Shown here: piece after piece, positions 20,380 through 33,906 of the stretch
Layout of the letters: each line of letters begins with the position of its first letter
How positions within the stretch are numbered: the first letter of the stretch is position 1
From: Channallabes apus
Taxonomy: Eukaryota > Chordata > Actinopteri > Siluriformes > Clariidae
Direction: 5' to 3'
Assembly (NCBI GenBank): GCA_030522415.1
Contig: CM060107.1
Coordinates: 550,001-614,000 of the forward strand
Length of the DNA stretch: 64,000 bases
The notes under the pieces: generated by a model
What the model was told of the DNA's origin: nothing
Seen by the model: only the letters and a program-made list of their open reading frames with translations
Databases searched by the model: none
Translations under genes and position numbers: made by a program

Positions 20380-21474
20380 AGTGTGAAAGTCTACTCCTTT
20401 GGTTCGGTTCCCCAACGCTGGGTCATGATTCACAGGTGGGTCGCCAGAGAGTTTCAGTCAGCATGGTGTGTGTGTGTGTGTGTGTGCGCGTGCACATGCT
20501 GCACAGATCTCCAGAATAATCAGCCTCTAAACTCCATTAAGTCGGGTCATATGGCCAGCTGAGAGAAACCAGAGCATGTGTGTGTGTAAGAGAAAGAGCT
20601 CCTAATGTAATTCCTTTCTCATTTATATTTAATGATCACCGAACACCATCGATCACCCCCCCCCCCCCCATGAGATCAGATAATTAACCAGCTGTTGCAG
20701 TGCGTCATCTACGTAATACACTAATGCACTAAGGCCAGGCTACAGCTGTGTTATAGTTGTGTTTAATTGCCTCATCATTCTCTTTAATAAAGTGCCTTCA
20801 GCTTGTCAAAACCTCACACCTCCAGATTTAATAGTGAAAGTTAATCTACATGAGAATTGCTTATTGTTTATTTCTGCACTTGACTACATGAACATTTAAG
20901 CTAAAAAATCGTGTTAAATTTATGCTAGCGAGATAACGTATCATATATCCGGTTATCTGTTAAAAATACACACGTCAATCATTAAGATGGGAGGAGCTTC
21001 CAACCAGGAATCCACCTGCATTTTATTATTATGTTAACATAATGTACTGTGTATACGGAGTGTGTGTGTGTGTGTGAGAGAGAGATCTGACATAGTACAC
21101 CTGAGACCTTAATAATGAATAAGGTGGAGCTGCAGGTCTGCAGGTGTCCTCAGATACGTAGGTGTACATGTGTGTTTAGATGTGTTTGAGTTTAAGTGTG
21201 TGTAGCTGTGTGTGGGTGAGCACAGGTTTATTTTCAGGTGTGTTACAGTTGTGTTTTGGCACTGCAGGTGTGTTGAGGTGTGTTATAGTGACAGCAGCAT
21301 GTCCAGGAGGAGATGGGTCGAACTGAAGATCTGCCAGACCATCAGCTGCTCCGCTCCCACCAGACGCTCTCACACACATACACCACCCACTAACACTGCC
21401 GCAGGTATGTGTATATTAACATCACACACACACACACACACACTAACACTGCTGCAGGTATGTGTATATTAACA

Positions 21475-21508
<34 letters not shown>

Positions 21509-21761
21509 TATAATGGTGTAGATGTCAGACTACTGAACCCAACCGGAACCAGGAGGAGAAGGTTACTGGACTAAGTGGATGTAGCAGAGTGTTAATGTTT
21601 TGACTATAACACACTCTCAGGGTAAGAACACTTAACCAACATCTGTCTACATGTTCTGTCTAATAAAGATGGACTCATGTATTTCTTTCATGTTTAATTT
21701 TGTGTAAGGTCGGAAAAATGTGTGACTTCCTGTTGTCTCTTACATTATAGCAGCTATAACC

Positions 21762-21796
<35 letters not shown>

Positions 21797-22080
21797 CTCT
21801 CTCTCAATATTCCCTCTTTTAAAGTTAAGAATCACAAAGTGAGAATCAGAGCAGGTCATGTGACTGAACTCATCACCAATCAGAGCACAGAGTTCTGCTG
21901 TAATGAGTTCTAATTATGTAATGATGTATCAGAACAGTGACATGGAGCACTTATAGGTTATATAAAATATTTACAGAAAATACACACAACCCACACTATC
22001 AGTTAAATGTTTATAATCTGTGTAAAAAACTGAAGAAAAGTACTGGATCTCTGTGTGTAATTATGTATGAGTGCTTATGT
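20380..22080. other. Intergenic DNA between GST copy B and akap9
   Basis: No gene recognised. It contains (GT)n runs (20466-20486, 21060-21076), poly-C at 20657-20669, a duplicated block (AACACTGCYGCAGGTATGTG with following (AC)n at about 21394 and 21445), and (CT)n near 21767-21805. Two short ORFs (21212-21472 and 21722-21913) end in or start from simple repeats and look incidental. Confidence 0.5.
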
Positions 22081-22089
22081 TTGTGTGTG

Positions 22090-22885
22090 TATAAACTACA
22101 TGTAGCATGTCATGCTTACACTGTGTGTGTGTGTTTGTGAGTGATTATATGTGTTTATCTGAATGTGTGAGTGTTTGATTATATGTGTGTTTATGTGAGT
22201 GTGTGTGTGATTATGTGTGTGTTTATGTGAGAATGTGATTATACTGTGTGTGTGTGTGTGTGTGTGTACTGTCTATGAGCTACATCATGTAGCATGTCAT
22301 GCTAACACTGTGAGTGCATGTGTTAATGTGAGTGTGTGTGATTATATGTGTGTTTATGTGAGAGTGTGTGTGTGATTATGTGTGTGTTTATGTGAGAATG
22401 TGATTATACTGTGTGTGTGTGTACTGTCTATGAGCTACATCATGTAGCATGTCATGCTAACACTGTGAGTGCGTGTGTTAATGTGAGTGTGTGTGATTAT
22501 ATGTGTTTATCTGTGTGTGTGTGTGTGTTTATGTGAGAATGTGATTATACTGTGTGTGTGTGTACTGTCTATGAGCTACATCATGTAGCATGTCATGCTA
22601 ACACTGTGAGTGCGTGTGTTAATGTGAGTGTGTGTGATTATATGTGTTTATCTGTGTGTGTGTGTGTGTTTATGTGAGAATGTGATTATACTGTGTGTGT
22701 GTGTACTGTCTATGAGCTACATCATGTAGCATGTCATGCTAACACTGTGAGTGCGTGTGTTAATGTGAGTGTGTGTGATTATATGTGTTTATCTGTGTGT
22801 GTGTGTGTGTTTATGTGAGAATGTGATTATACTGTGTGTGTGTGTGTACTGTCTATGAGCTACATCATGTAGCATGTCATGCTAA
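22090..22885. repeat. About 130-bp higher-order tandem repeat upstream of akap9
   Basis: Roughly five copies, each with GTGATTATACTGTGTGTGTG, a GTCTATGAGC segment, the hairpin-forming GCTACATCATGTAGC (7-bp arms, 1-base loop), GCATGTCATGCTAACAC and a TGTGAGTG-rich filler. Copies are nearly identical, varying mainly in GT length. It stops 20-30 bp before the CpG-rich akap9 promoter. Confidence 0.85.
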
Positions 22886-22899
22886 CACACATTGTGGGG

Positions 22900-23022
22900 A
22901 GACTAGCAGCGTCAGCCTCGAGCCCAGCCTTCTGCGTGATGACGTGGCGGCCGTGCGTGATGACGTGTGCACGCAGAGTGAGTGTACGTGGATAAACATG
23001 GCGGCGGCGGTGTGAGCGCTGT

Positions 23023-23059
<37 letters not shown>

Positions 23060-23219
23060 TGACAGTGACAGTGAGCACCGGTGAAGTGTGTCGGTTCCGC
23101 GCGGTGTTACACGGGCCGCCGCCGCTGCATGTCAGCCGGACCCGGTACCGGAACCTCGGAACCACCGGCGCCGCGCATGACGTCACTGTCTCCCGTGTTT
23201 AGGCTCAGAGCGCGCGGAC
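22900..23219 (+). promoter_or_regulatory. CpG-rich candidate promoter and 5' UTR of akap9
   Basis: A sharp rise in CpG relative to the flanks. CRE-like sites: TGACGTGG at 22940-22947, TGACGTGT at 22961-22968 and a perfect palindromic TGACGTCA at 23178-23185. AAACATGGCGGC at 22994-23005 matches the YY1 site often found at transcription start regions of TATA-less genes. No TATA box is evident. The start codon follows at 23220 in a good context (GCGGACATGG). Confidence 0.65.
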
Positions 23220-23267
23220 ATGGAGGATGAGGAGCGGCGGAGGAAGCTGGAGGCCGGTAAAGCCAAG
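23220..23267 (+). CDS. akap9: akap9 exon 1
   Basis: 16 codons, [16 protein letters not shown], phase 0; donor GTATGT. The ATG lies in a strong start context and the peptide matches the conserved AKAP9 N-terminus. Confidence 0.9.
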
Positions 23268-26200
23268 GTATGTTTACTGACAGGAGGAGGGAGGAGGGGG
23301 GAGGGGGAGCATAAACATCAACACAAACATCAACACAAACATCAACATGAGGTGTTACTGAACTGAATGTAACACTGACTGTTCTCAGATCAGCTGCATA
23401 CCTGGAATTATTTACATTTCACTTTCAGTAGTGTGTGTGTGTTTAATCTCAGCTCCTTTTACTAAACACACTCCTAAACCCGGGTCTCTTCCCCTCAGCA
23501 CTCACCACCTCCCAGGCTGTGTGCTGAATAAAGGCCTTGTGGAGTGTATCAGTGTGAGATTATATTACAGATCAATACCTGCAGAGGGAGAGCTGACCTC
23601 AGATCAGTAACACTGCTGTCCGGTCAGTAACCGCCTGCAGAGGGAGAGCTGACCTCAGATCAGTAACACTGCCCGTCCCGTCAATAACCGCCTGCTGAGG
23701 GAGAGCTGACCTCAGATCAGTAACACTGCTGTCTGGTCAATAACCGCCTGCAGAGGGAGAGCTGACCTCAGATCAGTAACACTGCTGTCCGGTCAATAAC
23801 CACCTGCAGAGGGAGAGCTGACCTCAGATCAGTAACACTGAGGTCCGGTCAGTAACCACCTGCTGAGGGAGAGCTGACCTCAGATCAGTAACACTGCCCG
23901 TCCCGTCAATAACCGCCTGCAGAGGGAGAGCTGACCTCAGATCAGTAACACTGCTGTCCGGTCAATAACCGCCTGCAGAGGGAGAGCTGACCTCAGATCA
24001 GTAACACTGCTGTCCGGTCAATAACCGCCTGCAGAGGGAGAGCTGACCTCAGATCAGTAACACTGCTGTCCGGTCAATAACCGCCTGCAGAGGGAGAGCT
24101 GACCTCAGATCAGTAACACTGCTGTCCGGTCAATAACCGCCTGCAGAGGGAGAGCTGACCTCAGATCAGTAACACTGCCCGTCCCGTCAATAACCGCCTG
24201 CAGAGGGAGGGCTGACCTCAGATCAGTAACACTGCTCCACTCCAACACTGCTCAGACTGGATCAGATTAGAGTGCTGATCTCGGATCGGTAGCTGTAACT
24301 TTTTAGTGCTGATCTCGGATCGGTAGCTGTAACTTTTTAGTGCTGATCTCGGATCGGTAGCTGTAACTTTTTAGTGCTGATCTCGGATCGGTAGCTGTAA
24401 CTTTTTAGTGCTGATTTCGGATCGGTAGCTGTAACTTTTTAGTGCTGATCTCGGATCGGTAGCTGTAACTTTAGTGCTGATCTCGGATCGGTAGCTGTAA
24501 CTTTAGTTCTGATCTCGGATCGGTAGCTGTAACTTTTTAGTGCTGATCTCGGATCGGTAGCTGTAACTTTAGTGCTGATCTCGGATCGGTAGCTGTAACT
24601 TTTTAGTGCTGATCTCGGATCGGTAGCTGTAACTTTAGTTCTGATCTCGGATCGGTAGCTGTAACTTTTTAGTGCTGATCTCGGATCGGTAGCTGTAACT
24701 TTAGTGCTGATCTCGGATCGGTAGCTGTAACTTTAGTTCTGATCTCGGATCGGTAGCTGTAACTTTTTAGTGCTGATCTCGGATCGGTAGCTGTACCTTT
24801 AGTGCTGATCTCGGATCGGTAGCTGTAACTTTTTAGTGCTGATCTCGGATCGGTAGCTGTAACTATTTAGTGCTGATCTCGGATCGGTAGCTGTAACTTT
24901 TTAGTGCTGATCTCGGATCGGTAGCTGTAACTTTAGTGCTGATCTCGGATCGGTAGCTGTACCTTTAGTGCTGATCTCGGATCGGTAGCTGTAACTTTTT
25001 AGTGCTGATCTCGGATCGGTAGCTGTAACTTTTTAGTGCTGATCTCGGATCGGTAGCTGTAACTTTAGTGCTGATCTCGGATCGGTAGCTGTAACTTTTT
25101 AGTGCTGATCTCGGATCGGTAGCTGTAACTTTAGTGCTGATCTCGGATCGGTAGCTGTAACTTTAGTGCTGATCTCGGTTCGGTAGCTGTAACTTTTTAG
25201 TGCTGATCTCGGTTCGGTAGCTGTACCTTTAGTGCTGATCTCGGATCGGTAGCTGTAACTTTTTAGTGCTGATCTCGGATCGGTAGCTGTAACTTTTTAG
25301 TGCTGATCTCGGATCGGTAGCTGTAACTTTAGTGCTGATCTCGGATCGGTAGCTGTAACTTTTTAGTGCTGATCTCGGATCGGTAGCTGTAACTTTTTAG
25401 TGCTGATCTCGGATCGGTAGCTGTAACTTTATTGCTGATCTCGGATCGGTAGCTGTAACTATTTAGTGCTGATCTCGGATCGGTAGCTGTAACTTTTTAG
25501 TGCTGATCTCGGATCGGTAGCTGTAACTTTAGTGCTGATCTCGGATCGGTAGCTGTACCTTTAGTGCTGATCTCGGTTCGGTAGCTGTAACTTTTTAGTG
25601 CTGATCTCGGATCTGTAGCTGTAACTATTTAGTGCTGATCTCGGATCGGTAGCTGTAACTTTTTAGTGCTGATCTCGGATCGGTAGCTGTAACTTTAGTG
25701 CTGATCTCGGATCGGTAGCTGTAACTTTATTGCTGATCTCGGATCGGTTCCTGTAACTTTAGTGCTGATCTCGGATCGGTAGCTGTAACTTTAGTGCTGA
25801 TCTCGGATCGGTAGCTGTAACTTTAGTGCTGATCTCGGATCAGTGACCCCACATTAGATCGGTGTGATCCTCCTGACTCTCTGGTCTTGCAGTGTTATTT
25901 TTAAGTCTCTGTACTAATGGAGATTTAGCGGTGTGTGTGTGTGTGTGTGTGTGTGTGGTACCGAGCCCCGACCCAACACACGGCTTCATAACACCGGAAA
26001 CTTTATATTCTCAGGATTTACAGCAAGTCCTACAAGTTATAAATCAGTATATATACACACACACACTAATGGTGCTTTTCCACTGCATAGTCCGGCACGA
26101 CACGGTTCAGTTCAGCTCACTTTTGGGGGGTTTTCCACTGGGAACAGTACCTGGTACCTGGTCCTTTTTTTAGTACCACCTCAGCCGAGGTTCCAAGCGC

Positions 26201-27489
26201 GCCGAACCGTTACCAAAACGTGACGTGAGAAAATCGTCATTACTGCGTCACCGAACTTGCGACACGAGACACAACAGAACCGCTATATTTAGAACAGCCA
26301 GAGAAGGATCGGACGCACATTTTTGTATTAACCAAAAATGTTCTTTGGCTGCCATCAGCCTCTTTTGAAACAAACTCCTTCGTCTCGCTGTTAAAAACAT
26401 CCACATGGCGAGAATGAAGAACACCATGCCGTCGATATGCTCCATTGTTGTGTGTTTGTTTGTGGCGTTTACGATGATGTCACGGCAGTAGAGGCGCCGC
26501 GACTATAACGACACGTGAGTAATCCCGCCCACTCTAAAGCGTTACTACACTGCAGTGGAAGCGCAAACCGAACCGAAGTGAGCTGAACTGAACCGTGCTG
26601 TGCCGTTACTAAGCAGTGGAAAAGAGGCATAAGAGCAGAAATTAGCCTGATTTCCCAGAGGCTCTTTGTGTGCGTTACATTGACCCACTTCCTCAGCCGA
26701 GGGAGAGATCGTGAAAATGGAGCGGCCTCATAACGACACGGCTCAAAAATAATCACCCCCCCCCCCCCACTCAGTACTCGGAGAGCCGCAGTCCTGAACC
26801 CCCTCACCTGTATCTCAGTAACCCTGAAGATCCTGTTCAGGTGTGTTAGACTGGGATTGGAGCTGAAGTGTCCAGGACTGAACTCACCTACGCCTGGTCT
26901 AGATCAAGGATGCAGGTTTTACACGGCGGTGCTGATGTTTCAGTGCATCACGTTTACTCCTGATCAGAGAATGTGATGCCCATGTGCTGTTTTAATCCAG
27001 GACGACCTGCGCGTGAACCTGCCCGAGCTCTACCGTTCCACCGCGGGTCTCTACAGCGCTGTGTGTGTGTGTGTGTACTGATCACGAACAGGGTTTATAC
27101 GTTGGAGTGACCCGTCAGTCACCAGGTCTCGTTCATAAAACATCAGAACCGGTCTCATTCCTCAGAACAGAACTGCAGAACTCATTGTCTCATTAGTGTC
27201 CAGTGATGTTTACAGTTTGAGGATGAGCAGAGGAACGTTGAGGTGTTTCCTGATGTTTGTTAATTCTGTGTGTGTGTGTGTGTAGCTGGCAGAGTACAGA
27301 CAGAAGAAGGCTCAGAGTGACGGACAGAAGAAGAAGAAGAAGAAAAAGAATAAAGAATCTGAGCCGCAGGACGCGAGCGGAGACGGAGGGGCCGACCCGG
27401 CTCCGGAACTTTCCTTTTCCAGAACTCTCTGCAGTGGAGAAACTGTTCAGCATGACCAAATGTACACCATAGAGGTGAGCTCTCACACG

Positions 27490-27556
<67 letters not shown>

Positions 27557-28305
27557 ACAGAGAGAGGGAGGTTTGGGGTATTATTGTTCTGGTTTGGACA
27601 GTTTTACTGTAGAGACTTGGGGACACCCGCGTCTTTGGGACGAGTTTGGGACGGATTTAGTTGAACCTGAGGGGGGGGGGAGGTTTGTGTACGGGGGAAC
27701 TGGTTTACGTGGGGGACCTGTGGGTCTTTAGTACTGCTTATAAATGTATGAGACTAGTACTGTGTTCTTTAGTGGTAGTGTTCCACTCTAAGTGTAGTGC
27801 ACTATATGTCCACTAGGAGACCTTAGTACACTTGTAGTGACCCTACATTTCTAGTGTTCTACACTGACGCCACACTGCGAACACTTCTGTATAAACTAAC
27901 ACATGATGATGATGAAGCAGAACTAAAGGAGACCAGTGGAAGGAGCCAATGGGTCATCAGGATGGACACTCGTCCAGTCTCTGATTGGCTGGAATTGGGC
28001 CATAATTATAACATTATTACAGTTTGAGCACACGTTTACAACTTACAGACCTGATTTGTACACGCAGTGCGAGACATCTAAGGCATACGGTGAGACCATG
28101 CTGTGAGACGGCGCGGTGTGAGACGGCGCGGTGTGAGACATGCGAGTACTGCAGTGAGACATGTATTGTGAGACGGCGCGGTATGAGACTGCACTTGTGT
28201 ATATTACAAATGACGCACCTGCTTATGAATATTAATGACCTGTGGGCGTCTCACTGAAGAGACAAAAAGTTATTCATGTGTGTGAATTTATAAAGCGTAG
28301 TGAAT

Positions 28306-28346
<41 letters not shown>

Positions 28347-28429
28347 TGTGTATGTGTGTGTAGACGAGCTCAGTAACACATCTGTAAAGGAAACAGCAGC
28401 AGCTAATTAATACTGAGAGATAATCTGTC

Positions 28430-28467
<38 letters not shown>

Positions 28468-28497
28468 CGGACATTAAAAGCCAGACGTAGGTGGATG

Positions 28498-28534
<37 letters not shown>

Positions 28535-28622
28535 GCCCTGAAGCTCTTCAGCTCTGAAAGGTGTTTACTGTTTTAAATGACTGCAGATTTAGCGGTTACC
28601 TTGGAAACAGACTGCTTGCGCT

Positions 28623-28707
<85 letters not shown>

Positions 28708-28983
28708 TTGGGGATAAGAGAAGGTTCACATGGCCTTAAAGTGTAGCTCAGTTTGCGCTGTAGTCCTGAACATCATGTACCAACAGGAAGGATGGACGAA
28801 TAAACTAACAAGCAAACAGCCCCTCCCCCCTCGTCCCCGCCCCCCTCGTTCCCGCCCCTCACCTCACACTCGTCCATTCTTTAAACTCGGACTGCTAAAG
28901 GAAGATTTCAGCCGCATGATTAAATCCTGATTAGCTTTATAACTTTATCCTGAAGCTGTTGCTGTGGAAACAACTGTACTGAC

Positions 28984-29041
<58 letters not shown>

Positions 29042-32000
29042 GAGCGAGATCACCAAGCCTGTCAAAACAACAGTAAACACGCACAATGCAGTGTGTGTGT
29101 GTGTATGTGTACCAGCGGTGCAACTGCAGAACACACAACCACACACAACCGTCTGAGACCACAGTTTAACCCCCTGATACTGTAACACACTGACCCTTAC
29201 ACTGTACTTCCTGTTTCCTCGTTTCAGCCTGAGAGTGAGATCTCCACCACGGCAGAAGATTACTCCTCCGAGGTACGTACACACAACAACCGTCCAGACT
29301 ACAACCGGTCATGAGTGCTGTCTCACGATTAGACCTTCAGTTTCATTGTGTCATGATTAGACCTTTAGTATTAGACCTTCAGGATTAGTCTGATGGGATT
29401 ATATCCAGGATTATCGACGGGATAAGATCCAGGATTAGGACGTCAGGATTAAGACGTCGGGACTGTCGCGACGGGATTAGGACGTCGGGACTGTCGCGAC
29501 GGGATTAGGACGTTGGGGTTAGGACGTCGGGACTGTCGCGGCGGGGTTAGGACGTCGGGACTGTCGCGACGGGATTAGGACGTTGGGGTTAGGACGTCGG
29601 GACTGTCGCGGCGGGGTTAGGACGTCGGGACTGTCGCGACGGGATTAGGACGTTGGGGTTAGGACGTCGGGACTGTCGCGGCGGGGTTAGGACGTCGGGA
29701 CTGTCGCGGCGGGGTTAGGACGTCGGGGTTAGGACGTCGGGACTGTCGCGGCGGGATTAGGACGTCGGGACTGTCGCGGCGGGGTTAGGACGTCGGGGTT
29801 AGGACGTCGGGACTGTCGCGGCGGGATTAGGACGTCGGGACTGTCGCGGCGGGGTTAGGACGTCGGGGTTAGGACGTCGGGACTTTCGCGGCGGGATTAG
29901 GACGTCGGGACTGTCGCGGCGGGGTTAGGACGTCGGGGTTAGGACGTCGGGACTGTCACGGCGGGATTAGGACGTCGGGGTTAGGACGTCGGGACTGTCG
30001 CGGCGGGATTAGGACGTCGGGGTTAGGACGTCGGGACTGTCGCGGCGGGGTTAGGACGTCGGGCTTAGGACGTCGGGACTGTCACGGCGGGATTAGGACG
30101 TCGGGGTTAGGACGTCGGGACTGTCGCGGCGGGATTAGGACGTCGGGGTTAGGACGTCGGGACTGTCGCGGCGGGATTAGGACGTCGGGGTTAGGATGTC
30201 GGGACTGTCGCGGCGGGATTAGGACGTCGGGACTGTCGCGACGGGATTAGGACGTCGGGACTGTCGCGGCGGGATTAGGACTTCGGGACTGTCGCGGCGG
30301 GATTAGTACGTCGGGGTTAGGATGTCGGGACTGTCGCGGCGGGATTAGGACGTCGGGACTGTCGCGGCGGGATTAGGACGTCGGGACTGTCGCGACGGGA
30401 TTAGGACGTCGGGACTGTCGCGGCGGGATTAGGACGTCGGGACTGTCACGACGGGATTAGGACGTCGGGACTGTCGCGACGGGATTAGGACGTCAGGGTT
30501 AGGATGTCGAGACTGTCGCGGCGGGATTAGGACGTCAGGGTTAGGACGGCGGGATTAGGACGTCAGGGTTAGGACGTCGGGACTGTCGCGGCGGGATTAG
30601 GACGTCGGGGTTAGGACGTCGGGACTGTCGCGCCGGGATTAGGACGTCGGGGTCGGGACTGTCGCGGCGGGATTAGGACGTCGGGGTCGGGACTGTCGCA
30701 GCGGGATTAGGACGTCGGGGTTAGGACGTCAGGACTATCGTAACAGGATTATAGGACGTCAGGACCATCGTAACAGGATTATAGGACGTCATGACCATCG
30801 TAACAGGATTATAGGACGTCAGGACCATCGTAACAGGATTATAGGACGTCAGGACCATCGTAACAGCATTATAGGGGGTCAGGACCATCGTAACAGCATT
30901 ATAGGGGGTCAGGACCATCGTAACAGCATTATAGGGGGTCAGGACTATCGTAACAGCATTATAGGGGGTCAGGACTATCGTAACAGCATTATAGGGGGTC
31001 AGGACTATCGTAAGGTAAAGACCTGTAAGGTAAAGACTTTGTAGAGATTTGAAATTATAAAGTGATTCCTGAACTGCATGACACTACAGTGTTGGTTAAT
31101 TGTGAATTGGCAGGTGAACGGTCACGATCCGGTCGAGAATACTCCGGACGTTGGGGTACGGTAATTCGTCTGATCAGCTTGTACTCGTTCACTGCTAATC
31201 TGTCTTTTACCTCCTCTTTCACATGGTGCTTGGTTCCTCAGTGTGTGTGGCCCTGATTTCCTCTAACTCACTAACCCGCTTGCTTCTGTTGTCTCCGCCA
31301 CGGCTCTGCCGCTTGTGAATGTACCTTCAACCAGTGTGGTGACGCACCACCATAAAGATGTGTGGAGCGCTCATGGTACGCTCAGATGGAGTTAATGACG
31401 ATGGAGGGAAAACTTCTTTCAGGTTTTAGAAGGCAGGACACTACAGTAGGGACAGCCTGGCCTGCCAGTCTAGCGAGATGAGTGAGGATATGAGTCTAAA
31501 TGGTGAGACTGTCCCTAAAAGTTGCCCATAATGAGGTGTTTCTTAAAGTCTAAAACAGCCAGGCACTGATTTATCGTCCATACATCTGCATCGCCGTACA
31601 TGGCACAAGTTTTAAGTTTTTGTTGGGTTACGTAAGTACTGAAATGTTCTTGTCAAGTAGGTAGCTGTGTAGGCGACTAAAAAGGCTTATAGTTTTCAGA
31701 TTCATAAAGAATCTGTCTTGTGAAAGGAGATTTGCTTCATAAAAGATTAATTTGTCCTCATTCTGAGATCGTGTAATGAAACACTAAAAGAAGTGGAAAG
31801 TGTCCTGGCTGTGAACGTAGTGCTGCACGATTAATCGCATGAAAATCTAAAAGGCAATATGGACCCGTGCAGTAATATGGACAATGTATGGGTGGGAATT
31901 TATGTAGACTTCATCGATAATTTCGTTTATTTTTTTTTTGGTAAAATAATTTCAAGGTTATGAATAAACATTTTCAAATGTCTATTTAACAATAATTCTT

Positions 32001-33827
32001 CATTGCTTATATTTGTTGATGGCCTCAGTAAACTCGGTATTTAAGCATATTTATTGAGGCTAACAGCGAATTGTATCCTGGGTGACCCTGCGATCTGACC
32101 TAACTGGGATATGTGGGGGGAAAAAATCATGTGACTGTGAAGAATTGACAAATAATTGAATCTTAATCTTTTTGCCCAGTCTACTGTATTATCTAAAACA
32201 TAGCAGCTTTTGAAAAGCCTTTAAACGTGGAATCGCACCGTTTTTTTTTATAACCATGTGTGATATTCTTACCTTACTGTCTCTAAATATTTTTCTAAGG
32301 TCAGAGAGAGTAACCTCTCAGCAGTTGTGTGATAAACTCTGAGTGCGGATCAGTAGGTTAAGCCTAAGTATATAATCAGATTCCCGAGTGCCGTCCTGCC
32401 GCCGCTGTGGTGTCGTACAGCGTTTAATGTCGTCCTCTTCGTGGAAACGGGAAGCTGTCATTCCTGTGCTGTCCTAGAGCTTGTGTTGTTCTCTTAAATA
32501 ACAATGACCATTAAATGCGGTGTTTGAATCAGAGCGTCAGATTGAGTCAGAGGCCGCGAGCTGCACATCTCTGGCACATCACATTAACTTTGGCGTCACA
32601 GCCGGGAACGGCACGGTGGGGGCCGCTCGCTCTTATGTGTATACATTACCCTGGAAACTTCATGTGCAGAAAGAGAGAGGGAGAGAGCATGAGTGAGAGA
32701 GATGGTATAATGAAAAGGCTTTTAAGCTGCCAAAGGTACAACCTTTAGACCCAGACAGACAGACACAGGCAGAGAGTAAGAGAAGAAAAAGCAGTGAGGT
32801 AAAGAGAGAAACGAAGAACAGTAAAAGAAGAGTGCTTTCACACCTTTTATTCTATTTTAATCAATCCCTAGTGCGCTGGTGTTTAATGCAGTTCTTCAGT
32901 CAGGTGAGAGCGCTGCAGTGACGCCCGTGTGGTCGCGCTGATCTCAGTCTGATTTAACTCCAGTGAGAAAGTGAATCGGCCTAGACTGCAGGATGAGTGC
33001 AGTGTCGAACACCGCATGTGCTTCGGGTCACTGTGTCTGTGTGTGTGTGATTGGGTGTGGATATATGTACATTTTATTTACATTTATTTATTTAGTCTTG
33101 GTATATTTTTAATTTTATTGATTTGAGCCATGAGATGCAAACCGAGCACTGGGGCAGATCTGTGGTGCTGGAGAGTGAACAAACAAAACGAGAATACAAA
33201 CTGTGACGCACATGTTTTTACCTTGTTACTTGTATTTTTATCAAGTCATTCACTGAGCATGGGCTTCGTGCTTTCCATGCTTTTATTTACTTTTCTATAA
33301 ACATTCAATAAAAGATGTGAAAGCACTCTAAAAAGTGAGCAAGGACAAGAGAAATGATATGTGAAAGAACTTTATACCTTTATCCTAATTTTCATGTTTT
33401 CCTGTCCTGTTCAGGAGGAGGAGCTCTGTCCTCCCAGCAGGTTACTGGAGATGGAGTGCGAACTCGCTGCCAAAAACATGGCGGTGGAGGAACTGAGCCG
33501 AGAACTAGAGGAAATCAGAGCTTCGTTTGGAGCAGAGGGAGTACAGCAGGTATCGGTACACGGTCCTGTTTGGTTTAGTCAGTAAACATTGATCATTCTG
33601 TTATGAGGTGATTTTATGGTAAAGTTGTTTTCTGTCTGCTGACTGTGTGCTGTTCAGGGTTGAGGCATGTATATTATTAGTAAGTCAATGTTGTGAGTTC
33701 AAGGCCCTTAACCCTTAACTGCTCAGTGTTATTAGTGAGAGAAATGTAAGTCACTCTGCATTACAGCCTCTACCACTTACTGTGAACGTAAATCACTGAG
33801 GTAGTGATTAGTGTAATGTAACAGATC

Positions 33828-33906
<79 letters not shown>

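Noticed and set aside
21212..21472. ORF ahead of akap9 with a possible donor at 21405
   Set aside because: It quickly enters (CACACA)n and the donor region is itself duplicated; no recognisable peptide.
21722..21913. ORF following a (CT)n tract, looking like a terminal exon
   Set aside because: No upstream partner exon and no recognisable peptide; the tract mimics a polypyrimidine acceptor.
23577..25845. CRISPR-like regular repeats
   Set aside because: Units are contiguous with no unique spacers, and the genome is eukaryotic; these are minisatellites.
28627..29036. Cys/Val and His/Thr-repeat ORFs in dinucleotide runs
   Set aside because: Translations of (GT)n and (AC)n; seen throughout the window.
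32515..32748. 77-codon ORF in akap9 intron 3
   Set aside because: No domain, no splice support, and it runs into a GAGA-rich stretch.
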